Positions 12,189 through 23,824 of a stretch of DNA of 64,000 bases are shown in pieces. The translations under genes and the position numbers were made by a program. The DNA lies in the NCBI GenBank assembly GCA_963971405.1, contig OZ020488.1, forward strand, positions 27,175,089 through 27,239,088, read 5' to 3'. The stretch comes from Psococerastis gibbosa. Taxonomy: Eukaryota > Arthropoda > Insecta > Psocodea > Psocidae. Each line of letters begins with the position of its first letter. Position 1 is the stretch's first letter. The notes under the pieces were generated by a model. The model searched no databases, was not told the DNA's origin, and worked only from the letters and a program-made list of their open reading frames with translations.

Positions 12189-12235
12189 CCTTGTCCGGTA
12201 ACCCCGGACAAGAGGCAATATATTGAAAATTAATA
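12183..12235 (-). repeat. LINE-like 3' tail with stem-loop, minus strand
   Basis: On the minus strand, ATATTGCCTCTTGTCCGGGG, loop, then CCGGACAAGG forms a stem-loop followed by AAAAAAGTGAAGTGAAGTGA, a pentamer-like (GTGAA) tail. The copies at 7571-7626 and 41274-41310 have the same order of parts. Confidence 0.65.
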
Positions 12236-12239
12236 TTTC

Positions 12240-13008
12240 AAAACAGTATCATTTCACACTCAAGCTTTCACTGTATATATGCAAATTATGTTCTTATTCC
12301 TTATATTATTGACATGGAAGAATTCCCATGAAAAAAACCTTGCTACCTCGCAGCACAGTAAACCTCCATACACTGTATATGCTAAAGACACAGGCATATT
12401 AACTATCGCATCGTTTATTTGTTTAATTTAGAAATATTGACAATTATATCATGGGTTTGCCTCATGGAACTGAATTCTGAATGCATCAAACATTAAAAAG
12501 ACCAGCATTAAAATTAAAATTATTACTAACAATTTCATTTTCCATCGAGGACGAGCCATTAAATTAATTTGTTTTTGCTTTTGAAATGACAAACCGATTA
12601 AGAGGTTGAAAGCGTTTTTGAAGAAAAGGCAAACAATTCCAGCAACTTTCATTTTTATTTTTATCAAATTAAATGTTTAGGAACAAAAGAGCTTTTCGAG
12701 TTTTCTTCAATGAAAATATTATTATTATTAGGAAGAGTTTTTCTGCCACCTTTCTATCCAAAGTTGCCAAACGCCGAGCAATTAGACGTGAGTGCCAGGT
12801 GCTCTTTTGTCGTGCCTGACTCAGCAACAAGTTTTCAACAAGAATGAAATCCAATTAAGAGTTTTATTTGGAGTTAGCGAAAAAGAATTGTTTTTAGTGT
12901 TTCAAAAATCTTGGAGTAAAAATGTCAGTATAGTCAACAATTCAAAGACCATCCAGGAATTAAGCCTAGATGATACAGACCATAATGTATTGAAATTACC
13001 CAAAGCAA
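12240..13008. other. Intergenic, no gene recognised
   Basis: Short frames on both strands are A/T driven (for example 12449-12667 minus). The 111-residue plus-strand frame at 12792-13127 runs into the G-rich repeat downstream and matches no family I know. Confidence 0.3.
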
Positions 13009-13450
13009 AGCAGGGGGGGGGGCCTCCCCCGGGGATTGCAAAAAAATATATACAGTTTGTACGAAACAGTGAGGGGTTACACATTTTGACTGAAAAAACT
13101 ATGGATTTTACAGACGAACCGTATTAATAAAAGTGGAAAGTGGCCTGGGGGTCTCCCCCGTGGGAATATATTTGGTAAATGTAGGCCCGAAACAGGGAGT
13201 TTACGCTTTTCAACAGCAGTAGTCTATAGATTTGCATACACAGATTGTTATGCTGTAACTGCAGATAGAGGGGCCCCTACCTCGGGTGATTTTTTTAAAA
13301 ATAAAAAGGGCAAAAAGTAGTGGAGCTTTACTCTCTTTAAAAGAAGTAAAATTTTACCGACGCAAGACGTATTAAACTTACCCCAAGATTTCTGAATAAT
13401 ACGTATAATGCAGTTTTACGCATTTCGATAGCGGTAAAGTATATATCAGT
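13009..13450. repeat. Degenerate repeat units with G-run and TTACGCATTTT-like motif
   Basis: G-rich blocks (GCAGGGGGGGGGG.. at about 13009 and GGCCTGGGGGTCTCCCCCG at about 13143) are each followed 60-80 bases later by variants of TTACACATTTTGAC and TTTACGCTTTTCAAC. A further TTTTACGCATTTCGATAG lies at about 13415. Similar units occur at 51.48-51.65 kb. This is probably a degraded tandem or dispersed element. Confidence 0.45.
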
Positions 13451-13633
13451 CCTCATCATCAACCTCTTATGCGCTTTTTATACCCCACTCTGTTTAGAAA
13501 GGAATGGCAAGTCACAGTCGAATTATACTTATTTAATTAAGGATAAAGTAGTAGACACATCCGGAAAAGGGAACCGAGTAAAAAGTACTCGTAGGCCTCA
13601 TTTAACTTACCTACATACCGGTAGGTATGCAAT

Positions 13634-13808
13634 CATGGCCGTGCCCAGTGGGTGGTCCATGGGGTCCGGACCCCCCCCCCCCCCCGAAATGAATTTTTTT
13701 ATGTAAACCTGTATGGTTTGAAGAATTTATCTATTTATTTATTAATAAATTACGTAAAAAAATAGTTTGGACCCCCCCCCACGAAATCAAAACCTGGGCA
13801 CGGCCTTG
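13634..13808. mobile_element. hAT-like MITE with perfect 8-bp TSD
   Basis: The element starts CATGGCCGTGCCCAG and ends CTGGGCACGGCCTTG, an inverted pair with one mismatch. It is flanked on both sides by TATGCAAT (13626-13633 and 13809-13816), a perfect 8-bp target-site duplication as left by hAT transposases. Inside are long C-runs (about 17 and 9 C) facing an AT-rich middle. No coding capacity; 175 bp. Confidence 0.9.
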
Positions 13809-13809
13809 T

Positions 13810-14277
13810 ATGCAATCACTTTGGCCAGATGCCAATTCAGTTGGACTGATTCAGTGTAAATTCTGTGTTATATTGCACATAACGATGAAAAGGCGAGAAT
13901 TCTACAAATTCCCTTATCCACCATCAACTTCTAAGAAACGTAAGATAAATCTGAGTTGGCTCACATGGCTAACTTTAATTTTGAGTGCGGTGTTAAACGA
14001 GAGATTGGGAGACCACCAACGACAAAATCAGAGTTACCAAGAAAATCACGGTTTTCGATTAACGGGGAGAGCAGCAGAGGGGGGCTGCAACCACTGCCAA
14101 CGCAGATTCATTCATGGCTGCCGGTGGAGAGGACATCTAGGACGTTGCCAAAATCCTGGTTTGAATTTATTGCATTCACAAAAGGATCGCTTTTCCCTTT
14201 CTCAAGAAGTATCTTCTCGCACTCGCTTTTTTTTCTGTGAAAAATTTCGTAACTTGGTAATGAATACACTGTCGTAG
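13810..14277 (+). other. Unrecognised 155-codon open frame (doubtful)
   Basis: This is one of the longer frames, and a 94-codon frame overlaps it in another phase (13956-14240). The region is GC-richer than its surroundings. The translation has a loose Cys/His cluster (CNHCQRRFIHGCRWRGHLGRC), which is suggestive of metal binding but not a recognised domain. The frame's start codon overlaps the right target-site duplication of the MITE just upstream, which argues against a natural start. It may contain an old exon or TE fragment, or be chance. Confidence 0.15.
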
Positions 14278-14919
14278 AAAGTTGGGTTTTGGCACTGTTG
14301 CCAACTCAGCAATTATCCAGTGAACGGCTTTCGATTCAAGAACAAAGCCTCTCTTGATGGAAAAGACTCGTGTGACTACGTTCCCAGCATTAATGCAATA
14401 TTATAATATTCAAATTTTCCGTATTTTGTACTCAGTGAGGATATCTACAATAGTATTAATGTAATAAATGAAATTACTATTCGGAATAATTATTGTAGCC
14501 TAAAATGAAAATTAACGAGTTAAATTTAGTGAAGAAAAAACGCCTAAAGCTAGTCCACGGGCCTATGCCTTCGCGGAAGTCATGAATAAAAGACTCCAAA
14601 GATGGATGATTTTAAATGAGCTTCTGGTCCCAACACAAATGAAAAATATGCCGAGCTATGTCATTATTGCAGCCTCTTCTCAATTAATTTGAGAAACCCC
14701 CCTCCAAGTCATTAAGAAACAATTAATGATTTCATCGTAGCCTTAATGGTCATTTAAACAGCTCAATTTATGATACTGTAGTTACAAATTGAGACAGTTT
14801 AACAGATGCCGGCAAACACTACCAAGTCAGTACCAATGGTACTCAAGATATTATTAAAAACACGTGAAACCTAATTACTCGGGACACTCGGGCTCAAACA
14901 GTATTTTATTCAATTTTTA
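14278..14919. other. Intergenic, no gene recognised
   Basis: No supported gene, RNA or repeat. Confidence 0.35.
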
Positions 14920-15112
14920 TAAATAAATAATTAATAAATAAATAAATATTGACTTTTTGCCTATTACCAAGTCAACCTAGCGGAGTTAGGGTATAAAGCC
15001 TTCTCTTACACTCAATTAGGGAGATCCGGGACCGTCTGTTTTACATGCCCTCCGATGTAGCTAATGTGGGACTCGAACCAACAACCTTTCGGGTGAAAGT
15101 TGGAGTCTGTGT
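14920..15112 (-). mobile_element. tRNA-derived SINE, internally deleted copy
   Basis: The minus strand carries the same order of blocks as the other SINEs: an (AATA)n-type tail at 14920-14947, GACTTTTTG, CCTAGCGGAGTTAGG, ACTCAATTAGG, then the pol III B-box complement GGACTCGAACC(A), then CTTTCGGGTGAAAG. The GCATGGCCAGAAAATG block present in other copies is missing, so the copy has an internal deletion. Confidence 0.8.
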
Positions 15113-15226
15113 TTTTTATTCAATGTATGCTCTGAAATATTCCCAGAGAAGGTGTCGCAAAAAATTCCGTGGACCAGGCAAAGCCCAAGTATAGAACCCC
15201 TGAAAATGCAGTCGTATCGCGACACA

Positions 15227-15410
15227 TTTTTTTTCTTTAAAAAAAGATTGTACGTCTACAAACAATTCAAAGAATGTATCCGAATAACCTCTTCAGTCGC
15301 CTCTGTAGATCATACCTGTGTTAAGTTACCACAGGTCACCGATCGCATGATGTGTAGGTAGAGTGGTAGAGACTTGCACAAGTACAAACACAAGTACCAT
15401 TATGCCATCG
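15227..15410 (+). repeat. Dispersed repeat R4, copy 1
   Basis: Shares AAGATTGTACGTCTACAAAC, AATGTATCCGAATAAC, CTTCAGTCGCC, ATACCTGTGTTAAGTTAC and CTTGCACAAGTACAAAC with the inverse copy at 35.46-35.61 kb and a more diverged direct copy at 49.61-49.76 kb. No coding potential or termini are recognised; class unknown. Confidence 0.7.
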
Positions 15411-15984
15411 AAGCCCTTAAATTCACATGCAGTACATGTGCACAGAGTCGGACGATAATATTAAATATTTCACGAAATTCTTGATATTTGATATTTCAAC
15501 ACCCCTCAGAATAATCGATATCAACCCCTGTATATTAAAACGCTACTTTAAATGATCCCTCTTATATGCCACAGAAAGGGGCACAAAGGAGGGAGCATCG
15601 AGAATTTAATTACTTTTGAGATACTCTAAACTCGTCTTTGTTGGTAATGTGATGCACTAGTGTGGAACATGTATTCGTTAACATAAGCGGTGATACAAAC
15701 AAACATCTAGGGGGGGGGGGAGATAAGAAGTGGTGGTCGTAAAAAAGATAATAAAACAAGAGGCGTCGGGTCGGTCGGGTTCTCAAAACACTGCGTGCGT
15801 TTTGCCACGGTGGTCTACACTTTGGAAATCGATCTCACAATGGGGAAGATCGGGGATCAGCTTTTACACAGATACCAGTACTGTGTAACTAAAAGCAATT
15901 TTCCATAAAATCCTCATGTTCCAATGGGAGAACGTATTTGCTTCATACAATATGCAGAGAAAACGTTCTACACATTTTGCATTT

Positions 15985-16615
15985 TTATTTTTTTGCTTTT
16001 GTACGTAGTGTAAGGAAAGCTTAACGATGGTCGAAATTTTCGATTTCTGGATTTCAGTGGATTTACACGTATTGAAGTCACAGGAACCCAAAAAAGTGTT
16101 TTTACGAAAGGTCTGTCTGTCTGTTTGTTCATCGATTCGGGGGCAAACTACGCGGTGGATTTGAATGAAGGTTGGCATGTAGGTTGCCAAAAAAATTATA
16201 TCTCAGGATTATTTTTTTATTTTGGGCCAACTCAATTTCGGGGAGTTTTACCCTCCTAAAACGAAAAAAAAAGTCTAACAAAATTATTTCTCAAAAACGG
16301 CTCCAACTATTTTTTTAAAAATTCACATACATAATTATATTGTTATTAAAATTAACAAAACGCAATAGGTCATTTGCCCCTTGATAGTTTTGTTCTGGGG
16401 GTAAGAAATAAAAAACTTTCATGAAAAATGACTAAAAAATAATTTTTCTGCAGAACCTTTCCATCGATACTTTCTTTTTTGATGTTTCGTCTTAAATAGG
16501 GTAACAAAACAGGCTGCTTTCGCAAACAAAGACTTGGTTTTGAATAAAAAAATATTTTTTGAAGAAATTTTTGATAATTTCTGCCCCAAAAAATAGCGTA
16601 GCATACCCTGCCACT
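15985..16615 (-). repeat. Dispersed repeat R2, copy 1 (LINE-like 3' region?)
   Basis: This is the reverse complement of the segment at about 20.5-21.09 kb. Shared blocks on the minus strand include CTACATGCCAACCTTCA, GCCCCCGAATCGATGAACA, AACAGACAGACAGACC and TTAAGCTTTCCTTACACTAC. The block order is the same, with point and indel divergence. The conserved 'ATGCCAA...TCGATGAACAGACAGAC' style is common in 3' regions of arthropod retroelements; that class assignment is inference. An open frame at 15864-16190 (-) lies mostly in it. Confidence 0.65.
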
Positions 16616-16619
16616 AATA

Positions 16620-17454
16620 CTGTGTTGTATTGTATTGGTCTGCCCATTCTTGACTAAGCAATCGTCCCATCGATCAATTAATTTCTTTGAGATAGGGAAA
16701 TAGAAATTTAACCCTTGGACAATGATTTACCAAGGAACTAATACAGTACCTATCCTAATTGATAAATAGGTAATTGATAATAGATAATTGGTAAATAGTA
16801 TGTACGGGTTCACTTGTACCGGTTCTTTTTATTGAGTACTGAATAAGCCGAATAATAAATAACTACAATACAACATGGATAATTAGTTGGGAAACTCCCC
16901 GGTAGTATTTCTTAATGTTATGCATGGCTGGTATATAACGTACTTCCCAATTGATAAACTTAATGAAATTGAACAAGGTGGCTGGAGTCGCACAGCCCCG
17001 GCACATAGTCTTGCCAATGATTTAGTTTAAAAAAAATTAACAGTAAATTGAAACTTGAAAAGTTTGCAATCTTACGGCAATTTCGATGGCTATCATGGCC
17101 AAGGTATCACAGCCACTCATGTCTTCCACGGCAGTGGGGGAGTAGAAGGTAGAGAATCTGCGGTAATTTATCGGGCAACTTTTATTACCCTATTACACGA
17201 CTTTTTCCCGGCGCTCCTTCGGCAGATAACGCTCCCTATTATGCTAAAACGCAAACGCTTACATTTATTTCTAATGACGTTGTTCACTTTGATAGGCATA
17301 TTTGCTAATGTCAAACTTGGGGATAGTGGGTAATAAATACAATTTCGACGTCACGTGAGATTTTGATATTGATACAGGTAGCTGTAAATAAATATTAATT
17401 TCTTCCTCAGTGAGCTGATATCTTGCAAGACTTCGGCAAGGACTTCACTCATTA
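16620..17454. other. Intergenic, no gene recognised
   Basis: Contains a 92-codon frame at 17055-17333 (+) that I do not recognise. No repeat termini. Confidence 0.3.
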
Positions 17455-17458
17455 CAAC

Positions 17459-17814
17459 TCCTACTACCCGACCACGATAGGATGGCACTTGGAACACTTA
17501 TGAAAATCGAATAAACTCGGTGTTCCGCTTATGCTAGTGACATCCCTAAATTGCTTAGTGACCATCTCTTATTAGAGAAAGCTTTATACACTGTTACTTA
17601 GGCACTAGGACAATGACAGAACTACCTGATTTTGACGATATTTTGACGATTTTACTTTTTATTTTCTTGTCGATTACTTGATTATATAATTTAACAGAAA
17701 TATTTATTTGTTAATTTATTTATTTTATAATTTTATTAGTTTTATAAGTTTTCGAATAAACTAAATACTACTAAGTGTTCTAATTGCCATCGTATCGTGG
17801 TCGGGTAGTAGTCT
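17459..17814. mobile_element. MITE with about 40-bp inverted ends (CTACTACCCGACCACGATA)
   Basis: The left end CTACTACCCGACCACGATAG, continuing GATGGCACTTGGAACACTTA, is mirrored at the right as TAAGTGTTCTAATTGCCATC then GTATCGTGGTCGGGTAGTAG. The interior (about 17540-17700) is shared with 31.24-31.80 kb: CTAAATTGCTTAG, GACCATCTCTTA, GCAGAACTACCTGATTTTGAC-like and GATTACTTGATT. Non-coding; superfamily not assigned. Confidence 0.75.
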
Positions 17815-17821
17815 ATGGTAA

Positions 17822-18008
17822 GGCAGCTATTCCACATGTCAATTTTCCAGTCAAATGTGATTAAAAAGAGTCTGCTACATATTATAACTTAATTTAAGGA
17901 GACTATTATGTAGATACTTAACTCATCTATTATAAATTAAGTTATAATATGGTACCAGACTCTTTTTAATCACATTTGACGGGAAAATTGACAAGTGGAA
18001 TAGCCGCC
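17822..18008. mobile_element. Foldback MITE with TAA target-site duplication
   Basis: The left arm GGCAGCTATTCCACATGTCA and following bases through GTGATTAAAAAGAGTCTG are mirrored at the right (CAGACTCTTTTTAATCACAT ... TTGACAAGTGGAATAGCCGC). TAA occurs directly on both sides (17819-17821 and 18009-18011), fitting the TWA target of PIF/Harbinger elements. Its GGC..TATTCCAC end links it to the family at 8.0, 48.6, 52.1, 60.9 and 61.5 kb. Confidence 0.85.
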
Positions 18009-18893
18009 TAAGTAGCCTTGGCAAAGATGTTACTTTAGCGTAAAGAATTTTTTAAACATAAGTTACTACAATATTTCCTTGATTTCAAATGGAGTATTGC
18101 ATTGGAAATCAAATTCGAACGTACCTACTGTATAAGGGATTCCTTAATTAAACGTCTATGTAAGCCGCCTTTAGCCTACTTGTTCTACGGTACCTTACGG
18201 AAGAAAAAAACCGCTGCTGCATTTTTTTTCAGTGCCATTGAAGTTGTCCAAACATACCTAAAACAAAAAGAAAAGAAATACTAAATTTTCTGAAGTTTTC
18301 ACCCTCTCAGTTACAATTAATTAAATTTAGATCGGAGAGGGTCGGGAGAAGATCCAAAGTCCATAAAAGTTTTGTTAAAGGGGGAGGGGGGAGGGGAAGA
18401 AATCTGATGGTAAGTTTAGCCCTGGCACGCATCGTCCATGATTTGCTCCGTTGCCTCTAAAATCAACTTCATCTTACAAAGAGGGAAAAAAGTACTAAAA
18501 ACTTTTTCTAATTCTTTAAATGAAATGTCCAAAATTGCAGAAGAAGAAAAACTGCTGTACTTTCGTGAAATGAAATTAATGTCATCGTGATTTTCATCAT
18601 TCTTATGATAAACTTGGTCTTTAGGGTGCCAAAGCGACTTCAACCGACCATCGTGAACCATGAGGGAAAAAACGCCGTGACACGACAGTCCAATGAGGGT
18701 CTATAGGCTGAGGGCTCCTCTGACTTGACCACTGCTCTATTTGGCATGCTGTGGTCAGCAATGTGGCCAGCAGCCGCGTTTTTCCTACCAAAGACGGTAA
18801 CCCATTAGGGTTGAGTGGACCGAGGGTAAGCGAAAATGCTTCCTTTGCTTCTATGTCAACTCTCGAAACTCGAGCTTCTGTTTCATATTCTAG

Positions 18894-19175
18894 TTCACTA
18901 CCAACATAAGACGCGACGAAGTGGCTTTGGCTTGGCTAAGTATAGGCCACACACGGAACACCCACGGTCACTTGATGGCAGGTGAACCACCTACACCTTG
19001 CGGCTGCGGTGGGGTGATGTCTGTTAGGCACCTTCTGGTTGAATGCAGACTCCTCTCCCCATATCGTCGATGGTCCGCCCAGGCGACCATGCGTCAAATC
19101 CTGGGAGACCCGGAGGAGCAGGTCATCGATGTGTTGATGTTTCTGTACACTTCGGGAATTATAGCCAAGATTTGA
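18894..19175 (+). pseudogene. LINE ORF2 C-terminal fragment (Jockey/I-type)
   Basis: The frame reads RRDEVALAWLSIGHTRNTHG, then HLMAGEPPTPCGCGGVMSVR and HLLVECRLL, ending at TGA 19173-19175. This is the standard end of LINE polyproteins after the reverse transcriptase, with the motif L.IGHTR.THGHLM...P.C.C....V.HLL.EC and a CCHC-like metal-binding pattern. An in-frame TAG lies upstream at 18891-18893 and no RT motifs precede it, so this is a 5'-truncated remnant. The terminal part itself has no internal stop. Confidence 0.8.
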
Positions 19176-19320
19176 CAACAATAATAGGCTCGGTGGGCGT
19201 ATTTAAGCATGCCCTAGCTTGCAGTCGCCCTTAAAACAAGTTTTAAAAAAAAATACCAACTGGACAACTCCTGGCCAACCATCGCGGGCCTACTATGGCG
19301 ATTATTTATAAACGTAACCT

Positions 19321-19386
19321 GGGACTAAAAATGTAAACAAGTTAATTTTAGAATGGAAAAATTGATTTGTTTACATTTTTAGTCCC
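19321..19386. mobile_element. Mini foldback element (GGGACTAAAAATGTAAACAA)
   Basis: Perfect 20-bp inverted arms surround a 26-base centre. The core (AAAAATGTAAACAAGTTAAT, then TTTAGAATGGAAA) closely matches the interior of the larger MITEs at 55188-55358 and 55510-55680, so it looks like a minimal relative of that family. Confidence 0.75.
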
Positions 19387-19552
19387 AAGAATAAGTTAAT
19401 ACTAAAGTCGAAATAGTTCCATCGCAGAATTGAAACTATCACATTAGAAGGGTGACTGATAAAATATCTTCCGCGCCTCTTTAGCCTTCATGTGCCCGTA
19501 AATAGCAGCTCACAGGAAGTTTTCCAAAGATTGCTGGGGTCAAGAAAATGTA

Positions 19553-19791
19553 TATAATAATAAATAAATAAATAAATAAAAGAAGTGGTAAATAAATATT
19601 GACTTTTTGTTCTATTACTAAGCCAACCTAGCGGAGTTAGGGCTGTAAAGCCCTCTCTTACAGTCAACTAGGAAGACCCGGGACCGCCTGCTTTATATGC
19701 CCTCCGAAGCATGGCCAGAAAATGTAGCAAGTGTAGGACTAGAACCAACAAATTTCGGGTGAAAGTCGGAGTCTGTACCACTACTCTACAA
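19553..19791 (-). mobile_element. tRNA-derived SINE, near full length
   Basis: An (AAAT)n tail at the left, then complements of the SINE body (CTATTACTAAGCCAACCTAG, CGGAGTTAGGGCT, CCCTCTCTTACAGTCAACTA, GGACCGCCTGCTTTATATGC, GCATGGCCAGAAAATGTAG) and the tRNA head with a B-box complement slightly degraded (GGACTAGAACCA) and TTTCGGGTGAAAGTCGGAGT. It ends near the A-box side at GTACCACTACTCTA. Transcription would be by pol III from the right. Confidence 0.85.
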
Positions 19792-20519
19792 TTCCTGACT
19801 ATGTGAGTGTGACGAGTTTCCGCCATCAATTCAACAGTCTGTAAGTTTTCCGACGCGTGATCAGAGACTGGAGTGGCCATTATCATTACAATACAAGGCT
19901 TATTTAAGATTTGTATATTTGAAAACTACAATACAAATTCAGAACGCTCCTGAATTGTATTCTGTTACAATAGATTGGAAAGTAGATAAACCAACATCTT
20001 TTGGGTAACAAACCGCGAATTGCAACAGAGAGATGACGTTACCATGATATCCATGCAAATCAAATTTACATGGAGCGCCATACATTTCGAATTCAGTGCT
20101 CCGTATGCATTATATTAAGAGACCATTTCACTTTACATTGGCAAGTTACTACGTTACTTTTATTGTGCTACTATTAAATATTTAATGAATGATAGGCTCT
20201 ACAATAATATTAGTCGAGAGAAGAAGCCCTGCACCTTCGCGGTACATAAATTAAGAACTGGTCCGAGTTTACTCGAACATGCTTTCCAATTTATACATTT
20301 AGTGAACAGACATAATGTGTAATTTCATAGTATAAATAATTCCCCTATGGATAAATTTCGGATCCCTCTGGAGGCAGGGGGCGGAGGAGGGGGGGGTCCA
20401 CCTCAATATATTAAAAACCCATTAAAACTCAATTGCATATTCTGGGACGAACAGATCAATACTTCGTAACAGTAGTAACAATGACAGGGCACGCAATGTA
20501 ACCTATTGGAGCAGGAATT

Positions 20520-21096
20520 TTCCATAATTTCGTCAAAATATTCTTTTGCACAGAATTTAATATTTTTTTGGGAAAGCAACCTGTTTGGTTTTGTTACTCT
20601 ATTGAACACCTAAAACATACCTGAAGGTAGAAATGATCGATAAAAAGGTTCCGCAGAAATTTTTTTTTTTAGCCATTTTTCATGAAAATTGAGTTATTTT
20701 TATTTTTTTACTCCCAGAAGCAAACTATGGAGGGCTGAACGACTCACCGCATTTTGTTAACATTAATAACAACTACAATATATGCGAATTTAAAAGAAAT
20801 CGTTGAAGCCGTTTTTGAAAAATAATTTTTTATGCGTTTTTTTGGAAGTTTTTGAGAATAAAACCCCCCCAAATAAAAAAAATTGTCTCGAGGTATGATT
20901 TTTGTGAACCTACATGCCAAATTTCACCAAAATCGACTGAGTAGTTTGCCCGGAAATCGATGAACAGACAGACAGAGCGACAAACATTTCGTAAAAACCA
21001 CTTGGGACCTCAAAACGTGTAAATCCGTTGAAATCCTCGGAGTCGAAAACTTTGACCGTTACAAAGCTTTCCTTATACTACGTATAAATTGGTAAG
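20520..21096 (+). repeat. Dispersed repeat R2, copy 2 (LINE-like 3' region?)
   Basis: Inverse partner of 15985-16615. It shows AACCTACATGCCAAATTTCA, ATCGATGAACAGACAGACAG and AAAGCTTTCCTTATACTACG in the same order, followed by TATAAATTGG. The final block also occurs alone at 7904-7940, suggesting a fixed 3' end with variable 5' truncation, as expected for retrotransposition. Confidence 0.65.
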
Positions 21097-21214
21097 CAAT
21101 AAGAAAATTTAACTCCTCACATAGGCCCCCAAGAAAAGAATATCTGCAGCAAGTAATGGAGGATGTTGGGACCAAGTGACCAACACATACGTGGAGCTGA
21201 TGAGGGCGTGCCCA

Positions 21215-21290
21215 GATCGAGGGGAATGTAGGCATCGATGCCAAATGTTGCTTCCAACCAGCCAGCCGGCTGTAACTTGAAGAAGAAGAA
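21215..21290 (-). repeat. Short dispersed repeat, copy 1 (AAGTTACAGCCGG)
   Basis: The minus strand reads CTTCTTCAAGTTACAGCCGG, CTGGCTGGTTGG, ACATTTGGCATCGATGCC, CCCCTCGATCTGGGCACGCC. A plus-strand relative lies at 25062-25145. Function and class unknown. Confidence 0.6.
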
Positions 21291-21299
21291 ATCCTCACA

Positions 21300-23526
21300 T
21301 AATGCAAAGGTCATTTTCTCCCCCAAGCATCAGCTCGGATACCCCCTCTCCCTTTGCCGTATACAATCATAGCAATACTGAAAGATGGGAGATAAAAGAG
21401 GGACCCCTGCAGTGGGAGCTCCCAAATAAGATAGTTACCCTTCTACATAGATTATTCCTACGCATTCGAATGTAAAAGTCTTCCTCCTCGGGCGAGGGTA
21501 AGATCATATCTGTGCAGCGGTACCATTAGAAAGCTGGGAAGTTCTGTTGGACTTGGAGGGCCCCGACCTGTTACTGTGGAGGCGATGTTCGCAGTTTCTA
21601 ACAAGTTTTTGGTCACACAGTGTGTTTTGCAAAATTTCGAAATCCTCAAGAGTTCTATGTGAACTTTCACATCTATCAGATCAAATCATGTAAGATATAA
21701 TAAGATGAGTTGAGCACGATAGTATGATAATTGTTAAAAACAATCCTCAAACATTTTATAACCTCGACTGCGTACTCAACATTCTCTCCTCATTGCTGTT
21801 GAGAATAGCCCTGTTCAAAGGTGTACTTCATGTGATAAAGAGGAAGAGTTCGGATGCTATAGAGTTCAAGCATGGCTATCGCGTGCAATGTATTTATTTT
21901 TTTTTTTTTTTGCGAGTTTCGTCGACTTCCTTACTAAATTATAGTACAAAGACATTTCTCATATTGTTAACTCTGAATTATGGTACATGGGATTATAACG
22001 TTAGTAGTTAACTTTTCACTTACAATGACAATATACCGTGCTTGATACCATGCTTGTAAACATCTTGGCCTTAAAAGCTTACAACTATCAACAAAAGTAC
22101 ATTAAAATGAAAGTTGTGAACTCTCATTTAAACGGTCACCGACTCTTTTACCCGTATAATTTTAATTAGACTGTGATGAGTTAGCATTTAGTCATGCGGG
22201 TATGCTAATTGCTGTAAAAGCGTCACGTTTAAAATCATGATGTACATACGTTATTTTTGCTCAACTCTACATACAGTAAATTAGAGTTCTATATATAATG
22301 ATAGATCTGCAATCGGTGAGTTAGTTTCTGAGAAGCCAAGCCGGAACTCTGCACATTTCCAAAAAAAAACTGAAACCAACCCTAGCTCGATAACGGTGAA
22401 TTTTTTTGGCATAATAATATATAGCCTATTTTTGTTCCAAATTGAACGGGGAAGACACCCTAAAAGGTTATTTGACGTTCACCTGAAACACCCTGTTTTG
22501 ACCGGACCATCATTAAGGCTAGTAAAGGCACAGCGTCCATGAAATAACTAGGCAACCCATATTTTTTTACTTTCTCGGGTCATGTTATAGCAGTTAATGC
22601 CCGAATTACGCCAATAACAGAATAATGGGCTCATTTTACTGAAAAATGTATAAGAATTATTTTTTTTACCCATCCAGTCCAGGATTTTAATAGGCAACCT
22701 ATATGTAAATTATTATTCTGTAGATGATCTATCATAGTGTCAAAATCAAAAGTTAGCGACTATAGAACGAGATCTAAATTAATGCCATCAAAAATACATC
22801 ACCATTCCTTGTTTACAGTACATTTTGAAATCAGAATATACTTAAGTGACGTTCAGCAGCCTTTGAAATGTAACTTCTAACCCAATGGTCACAATTTGAT
22901 TGAATGTCGTTTGAGCAAAGCAAAAACACCGCAGAAAGGTCGCTATGACTTGATTCCGGCGGGATTCCATTCGGTAAATGTATTACCTATGTGCAACCAA
23001 CCAACCGTCTGCGCCAATGAAATATGGTCCTCTCCCAGCAGCGGAACGAGACTAGCCGGTGCCCTTACAGTCATCTGTCAACCATTTTGGTTATTTTCAA
23101 ATTACTACACACGGCGGGATGCTCTGATCCATAAACCTTCGGCTTTTAGCCAAGATTTCCCCCATAGCAATTTTTCATTATTTCCTATCGGATGCCACAG
23201 AAGCGGAGATGATTTACCTTGCATATGGAAATGAGTTGTAAATTATGTCGAATATGTCACCTATTTGTCCAAAATGACTAATAATAATGCAGCTTTCCCC
23301 TTCCAGAACAGCCGATATTTTGTCGAGTAGTAAAACTAAAATGTGAGAATATTGTAGCCTATAATAAGTGAAAAAAATCAAAATAATTTAAAAAACCTAA
23401 TAGGGGTAAGGGAAATTGTGGCAGTTACATAAAAGTTATCGTTTGGACAAATATTAACCAGAGAATGGTAAAACAGGCCAATTGTATTCTATTTTTCAAT
23501 TTATTGATGATTGAAATTTATTCTGA
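21300..23526. other. Intergenic, no gene recognised
   Basis: No supported gene. A 112-codon frame at 22896-23234 (+) sits in a GC-richer patch but matches nothing I know. No RNA genes or element ends. Confidence 0.3.
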
Positions 23527-23534
23527 ATTGTGAT

Positions 23535-23824
23535 CAGGGACGGATTTGGCTTTCGTGGGGATATAGACACTGGTCTTGTCGCGGACATTAATAATTATTG
23601 TATGTATAGTGAGGGGAGGGGGGTGTTTACTGATAAAACCAATTTTTTTTTAAATGTTTATAATCAAAATAACCTACTTTCTTATCCCTAACTAAAATGT
23701 TGTACATAATTATTTTAATTTTTTTTACATAATAGGCCTACGTGTATGCACAAAAAAAAATTTAAAGTACGCGCGCGCGGATATAGGCATTTGCCTCAGT
23801 TGCCTACTGGTAAATCCGCCACTG
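23535..23824. mobile_element. hAT-like MITE with perfect 8-bp TSD
   Basis: The left end CAGGGACGGATTTGGC and right end GGTAAATCCGCCACTG form imperfect inverted termini with the CA...TG ends of hAT elements. ATTGTGAT is duplicated exactly on both sides (23527-23534 and 23825-23832). The interior holds G-runs (GAGGGGAGGGGGG) and A/T-rich sequence and does not code. 290 bp. Confidence 0.92.

Noticed and set aside
22896-23234. 112-codon ORF as an exon
   Set aside because: No known motif, no splice context that stands out, and similar ORF lengths occur by chance in GC-richer patches.
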